IMG/VR virus record: IMGVR_UViG_3300017769_000118
Coordinates: 1 to 24,921 of that record
Direction: 5' to 3' (one strand)
Origin: a virus
DNA: 24,921 nucleotides
Part shown: positions 23,111 to 24,921 of the stretch, piece after piece
Layout of the letters: the number at the start of each line of letters is the position of its first letter
How positions within the stretch are numbered: position 1 is the stretch's first letter
Made by a program: the position numbers and the translations under genes
Notes under the pieces: generated by a model
What the model saw: only the letters and a program-made list of their open reading frames with translations
Told to the model about the DNA's origin: nothing
The model's database searches: none

Positions 23111-23302
23111 ATGAAACAGTACTTAATAAGTAAACTTTTAACTTCAAAGAAGGTATGGCTAGGTATAGCATCTATGGTGGTGCCTTTAATAGCAAAAGCA
23201 CTAGATGTAGACGAAGAAAGTGTAAGCCAAATTTGGTGGTCACTTCTAGCAATGTTATTTGGCCAATCTTTTGCAGATTTCGGTAAAGAATCAAAAAAAT
23301 AA
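23111..23302 (+). CDS. Second holin-like membrane protein
   Basis: 63 residues. Two hydrophobic segments are seen: VWLGIASMVVPLIAKAL (15-31) and IWWSLLAMLFGQSFADF (41-57), separated by the acidic turn DVDEESVSQ, with a basic N-terminus and a charged C-terminus (GKESKK). This two-helix plan fits class II phage holins, and it directly follows the endolysin gene. The phage therefore has two candidates for holin function; one may be an antiholin or pinholin. The leader AACAGAAAAA is A-rich. Assignment is by topology and position. Confidence 0.65.
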   Translation: MKQYLISKLLTSKKVWLGIASMVVPLIAKALDVDEESVSQIWWSLLAMLFGQSFADFGKESKK

Positions 23303-23304
23303 TG

Positions 23305-23312
23305 TATATTTG
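23305..23312 (+). promoter_or_regulatory. Bacteroidota-type -7 box (TATATTTG) before terminator
   Basis: Exact match to TAnnTTTG just after the second holin stop. No consensus TTTG lies at 17-23 bases upstream; a TTTC at 23278-23281 is the nearest. If active, the transcript would start near 23316 and meet the terminator at 23360-23391, giving an RNA of roughly 75 bases. Confidence 0.35.
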
Positions 23313-23359
23313 TATTCCTACTTTGAGTGTTTTCATGGTTGGATAGTTAGTAGTTAAGA

Positions 23360-23391
23360 GTGAGAGGTTAATAACTTCTCACTTTTTTTTT
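23360..23391 (+). terminator. Intrinsic terminator after lysis cassette
   Basis: A 10-base-pair stem, GTGAGAGGTT (23360-23369) with AACTTCTCAC (23373-23382), one G-U pair, loop AAT, followed directly by nine T bases (23383-23391). This closes the late operon containing portal, connector and lysis genes. Confidence 0.92.
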
Positions 23392-23411
23392 ACATCAATA
23401 TTTTTTTTTAA

Positions 23412-23419
23412 TAAATTTG
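23412..23419 (+). promoter_or_regulatory. Bacteroidota-type -7 box (TAAATTTG) at phosphoesterase start
   Basis: Exact match to TAnnTTTG, ending three bases before ATG 23423, right after the terminator. A transcript from it would begin at or next to the A of the start codon, i.e. leaderless. No -33 TTTG is present; a T-rich tract lies there instead. Confidence 0.45.
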
Positions 23420-23422
23420 AGT

Positions 23423-24508
23423 ATGATAAAAAATGGTAAAAGATTAAGACTCACTATAGAGGAGGAGAACCTCATCTATAAGTTTAGAGCAAATTCAATA
23501 GATAATTTTAACGACAATACAGCATTAGATATGCACCTTGCAGAAAGAGGTATAAAGAAAAAAGATGTTGTATCTGTAAAACATTGGCAATCTGCAAGTG
23601 GTGAGTTAAGGTTTTCAATAGTAACTAAAGAGGATTGCGGATTAGATGAGAATCAAATATTTGATAATGTTAATAATTTTATAGAAAAATATTCGCCTGA
23701 TTATACAGAGATAAAAAGAAAAAAGGGAAATCATCTTTTAGTTATAAATCCTGCAGACATTCATATAGGGAAGTATGCTAATGAATTAGAGACAGGAGAG
23801 GCATATGACTGTGAAACTGCTGTTATGAGAGTTTTAGAGGGCGTTAAAGGACTTATAGATAAGTCTAAGGGTTTTGACGTAGAAAGGGTATTATTTTGTA
23901 TAGGAAACGATGTTTTACATATAGATAATGTATATAACACTACAACTAAAGGAACGCATCAAGATACTGATGGCAAATGGTGGGAGCATTATGAGATTGC
24001 TTTAATGTTATATGTTAGAGTAATAGAGATGTTAAGAAAAATTGCTCCTGTAGATGTATTACACTCAATGAGTAATCACGATTATCAAAGTGGATTCCAC
24101 TTAGCTCATACTTTAAAATCTTGGTTTAGAAAAGCTAAAGATGTTGCTTTTGATATAAGTGTAGCACATAGAAAATACTATCAATATGGTGAAAATTTAA
24201 TAGGTTTAGAGCATGGAGATGGTGCAAAAATGGACAAATTACCACTTTTGATGGCACAAGAAAGACCTCAAATGTGGAGTGAAACTAAATACAGGTATTG
24301 GTATTTACACCATTTACATCACAAAGTAAAACACAAATGGCTAGACGCTAAAGATTTTATTGGAGTTACTGTAGAATATATGCGAAGTCCATCTGCCGCA
24401 GATAGTTGGCATTCAAGAAAAGGTTTTTGTGGAGCTTCAAAAGCCTGTGAAGCATTTTTACACGACAAAGAAAGTGGTCAGGTAGCTAGACTCACTCATT
24501 ACTTTTAA
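23423..24508 (+). CDS. Metallophosphoesterase (calcineurin-like)
   Basis: 361 residues from ATG 23423; a TTG at 23417 falls inside the promoter-like box and is rejected. Residues 106-300 carry the family signature in order: D112-x-H114 (NPADIHIGKY), GND at 161-163 (FCIGNDVLHID), SNHD at 217-220 in place of the usual GNH(D/E), His264 in LEHGDG, and HHLHH at 296-300 matching the GHxH block. All metal-ligand positions appear to be filled. The N-terminal 90 residues are a separate, partly helical region (TIEEENLIYKFRANSID) that might bind DNA. The family hydrolyses phosphomonoesters, phosphodiesters or nucleic acids; the phage substrate is unknown. It stands alone between a terminator and the promoter-bearing spacer. 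Confidence 0.85.
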   Translation: MIKNGKRLRLTIEEENLIYKFRANSIDNFNDNTALDMHLAERGIKKKDVVSVKHWQSASGELRFSIVTKEDCGLDENQIFDNVNNFIEKYSPDYTEIKRKKGNHLLVINPADIHIGKYANELETGEAYDCETAVMRVLEGVKGLIDKSKGFDVERVLFCIGNDVLHIDNVYNTTTKGTHQDTDGKWWEHYEIALMLYVRVIEMLRKIAPVDVLHSMSNHDYQSGFHLAHTLKSWFRKAKDVAFDISVAHRKYYQYGENLIGLEHGDGAKMDKLPLLMAQERPQMWSETKYRYWYLHHLHHKVKHKWLDAKDFIGVTVEYMRSPSAADSWHSRKGFCGASKACEAFLHDKESGQVARLTHYF

Positions 24509-24607
24509 TTTAACCCTTTACTAACTCTTTATATAGAGTATTTTATACTCTTAAAGATAAATATAAAGAAAAAGTTAAAGATAAATACTAGGTTAAATAT
24601 AAAGAAA
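24508..24607. repeat. A+T-rich spacer with interleaved direct repeats and an inverted repeat
   Basis: TTAAAGATAAATA occurs at 24551-24563 and 24575-24587. AAATATAAAGAAA occurs at 24559-24571 and 24595-24607, overlapping the first set. An 8-base inverted repeat, ATTTAACC (24508-24515) and GGTTAAAT (24591-24598), brackets the set. Short hairpins from ACTCT/AGAGT/TACTCT (24524-24551) are mutually exclusive. The spacer could hold operator sites or a replication signal; neither is demonstrated. Confidence 0.5.
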
Positions 24608-24640
24608 TTAAACATTTTTTAGAAAAAACTTAGTAAATAT

Positions 24641-24671
24641 TTTGGTAGTTTAAAAATATGTTTTATGTTTG
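24641..24671 (+). promoter_or_regulatory. Bipartite Bacteroidota promoter (TTTG N19 TATGTTTG)
   Basis: TTTG at 24641-24644 and TATGTTTG at 24664-24671 fit the -33 TTTG and -7 TAnnTTTG consensus with a 19-base spacer, within the accepted range. It is the only complete two-part match I found in a gap. Transcription would start near 24675 and give a leader of about 40 bases before ATG 24716. It likely starts the next transcription unit, separate from the late operon. Confidence 0.7.
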
Positions 24672-24715
24672 CATAGAATTTTAACTAACTAACTATAAAC
24701 TTAAAATCTTTACAT

Positions 24716-24916
24716 ATGGAAAATTACACACCTTTTCAAGACGCTATCATAGCAGATGTAAAAAAGTCTAAAGAAACAGAGATTAAAATATTACGAGAGA
24801 ACAATCGTAAAATGAAACTAGAAATTATAGAATTAAAGCAAGAACTTAATTCTAAAGAAAAAGCAAAGTTACTATTAAATAATATTAACTTTCAAATAAG
24901 AGAGTATTTAAAATAA
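24716..24916 (+). CDS. Small coiled-coil protein opening the next unit
   Basis: 66 residues, highly charged. After MENYTPFQDAII the chain is one long helix, with heptad-type spacing of Ile and Leu through KILRENNRKMKLEIIELKQE (about 23-42) and KAKLLLNNINFQIREYLK at the end; a dimeric coiled coil is likely. No cysteines, membrane segment or known motif. It follows the bipartite promoter with a 40-base leader and is the first gene of a different transcription unit, perhaps of early type. Its function is unknown. It is complete, ending five bases before the window edge. Confidence 0.65.
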   Translation: MENYTPFQDAIIADVKKSKETEIKILRENNRKMKLEIIELKQELNSKEKAKLLLNNINFQIREYLK

Positions 24917-24921
24917 CTCTA

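Noticed and set aside
23302-23346. 14-codon frame (MYICIPTLSVFMVG) overlapping the holin stop as TAATG, before the terminator
   Set aside because: Considered as a leader peptide for attenuation, but there is no run of diagnostic codons and no alternative hairpin. Too short to support.
24524-24551. Mutually exclusive hairpins ACTCT/AGAGT and AGAGTA/TACTCT resembling a switch
   Set aside because: Stems of five to six A+T-rich pairs, no T run after them, and no coding link. Likely to arise by chance in this composition.
1-24921. CRISPR arrays, tRNA genes, insertion sequences, diversity-generating retroelement repeats
   Set aside because: No regularly spaced repeats, cloverleaf-like segments, transposase or reverse transcriptase genes, or template/variable repeat pairs were seen by eye.

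Overview
This window is a long block of virion-assembly and lysis genes from a tailed, probably siphovirus-like, double-stranded DNA phage or prophage. All genes are on the + strand, packed tightly with many TAATG or ATGA overlaps. The likely host is a member of the Bacteroidota, probably a flavobacterium. The reasons are strong A+T richness, A-rich stretches instead of Shine-Dalgarno sites before nearly every ATG, and matches to the Bacteroidota promoter elements (-7 box TAnnTTTG, once with a -33 TTTG box). The proteins also read like families common in flavobacterial phages. I see no integrase, replication gene, tRNA or CRISPR array, so lifestyle cannot be decided here.

Layout. (1) 65-3441: a small beta-rich virion-like protein, two small proteins with motifs usually linked to head-protease genes, a probable small terminase and the large terminase. 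(2) 3508-15118: tail region. It holds an unknown helical protein, a tail-chaperone-like gene with a T9 slippery run and an overlapping -1 frame extension, a tail protein with a LamG-like domain, three further large or medium tail proteins, a gp10-like tail-completion candidate and a TP901-type tape measure. (3) 15130-16024: two small Cys-containing proteins and a helix-turn-helix protein. (4) 16080-19546: ClpP-like head protease joined to a scaffold-like tail, major capsid protein, a terminator, two paralogous tail-tube-like proteins and a second terminator. (5) 19663-22409: small basic protein, portal, head-tail connector, fibre-like protein. (6) 22416-23302: lysis cassette of a 53-residue holin candidate, a 40-residue basic protein, an M15 peptidase endolysin and a second holin candidate, closed by a third terminator. 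(7) 23423 to the end: a metallophosphoesterase, an A+T-rich repeat-bearing spacer with a good bipartite promoter, and a coiled-coil protein opening the next transcription unit.

Together these make capsid, genome-packaging motor, tail and lysis products. Notable points are the module order (terminase, tail, protease, capsid, tube, portal, which departs from the lambda or HK97 order), the probable -1 frameshift, glycan-binding-like modules in three tail genes, terminators on both sides of the tube pair, and two very small genes in the lysis cassette. I do not see a clearly new multi-gene system. The most unusual material is the tail-module architecture and the short promoter-to-terminator interval at 23305-23391.
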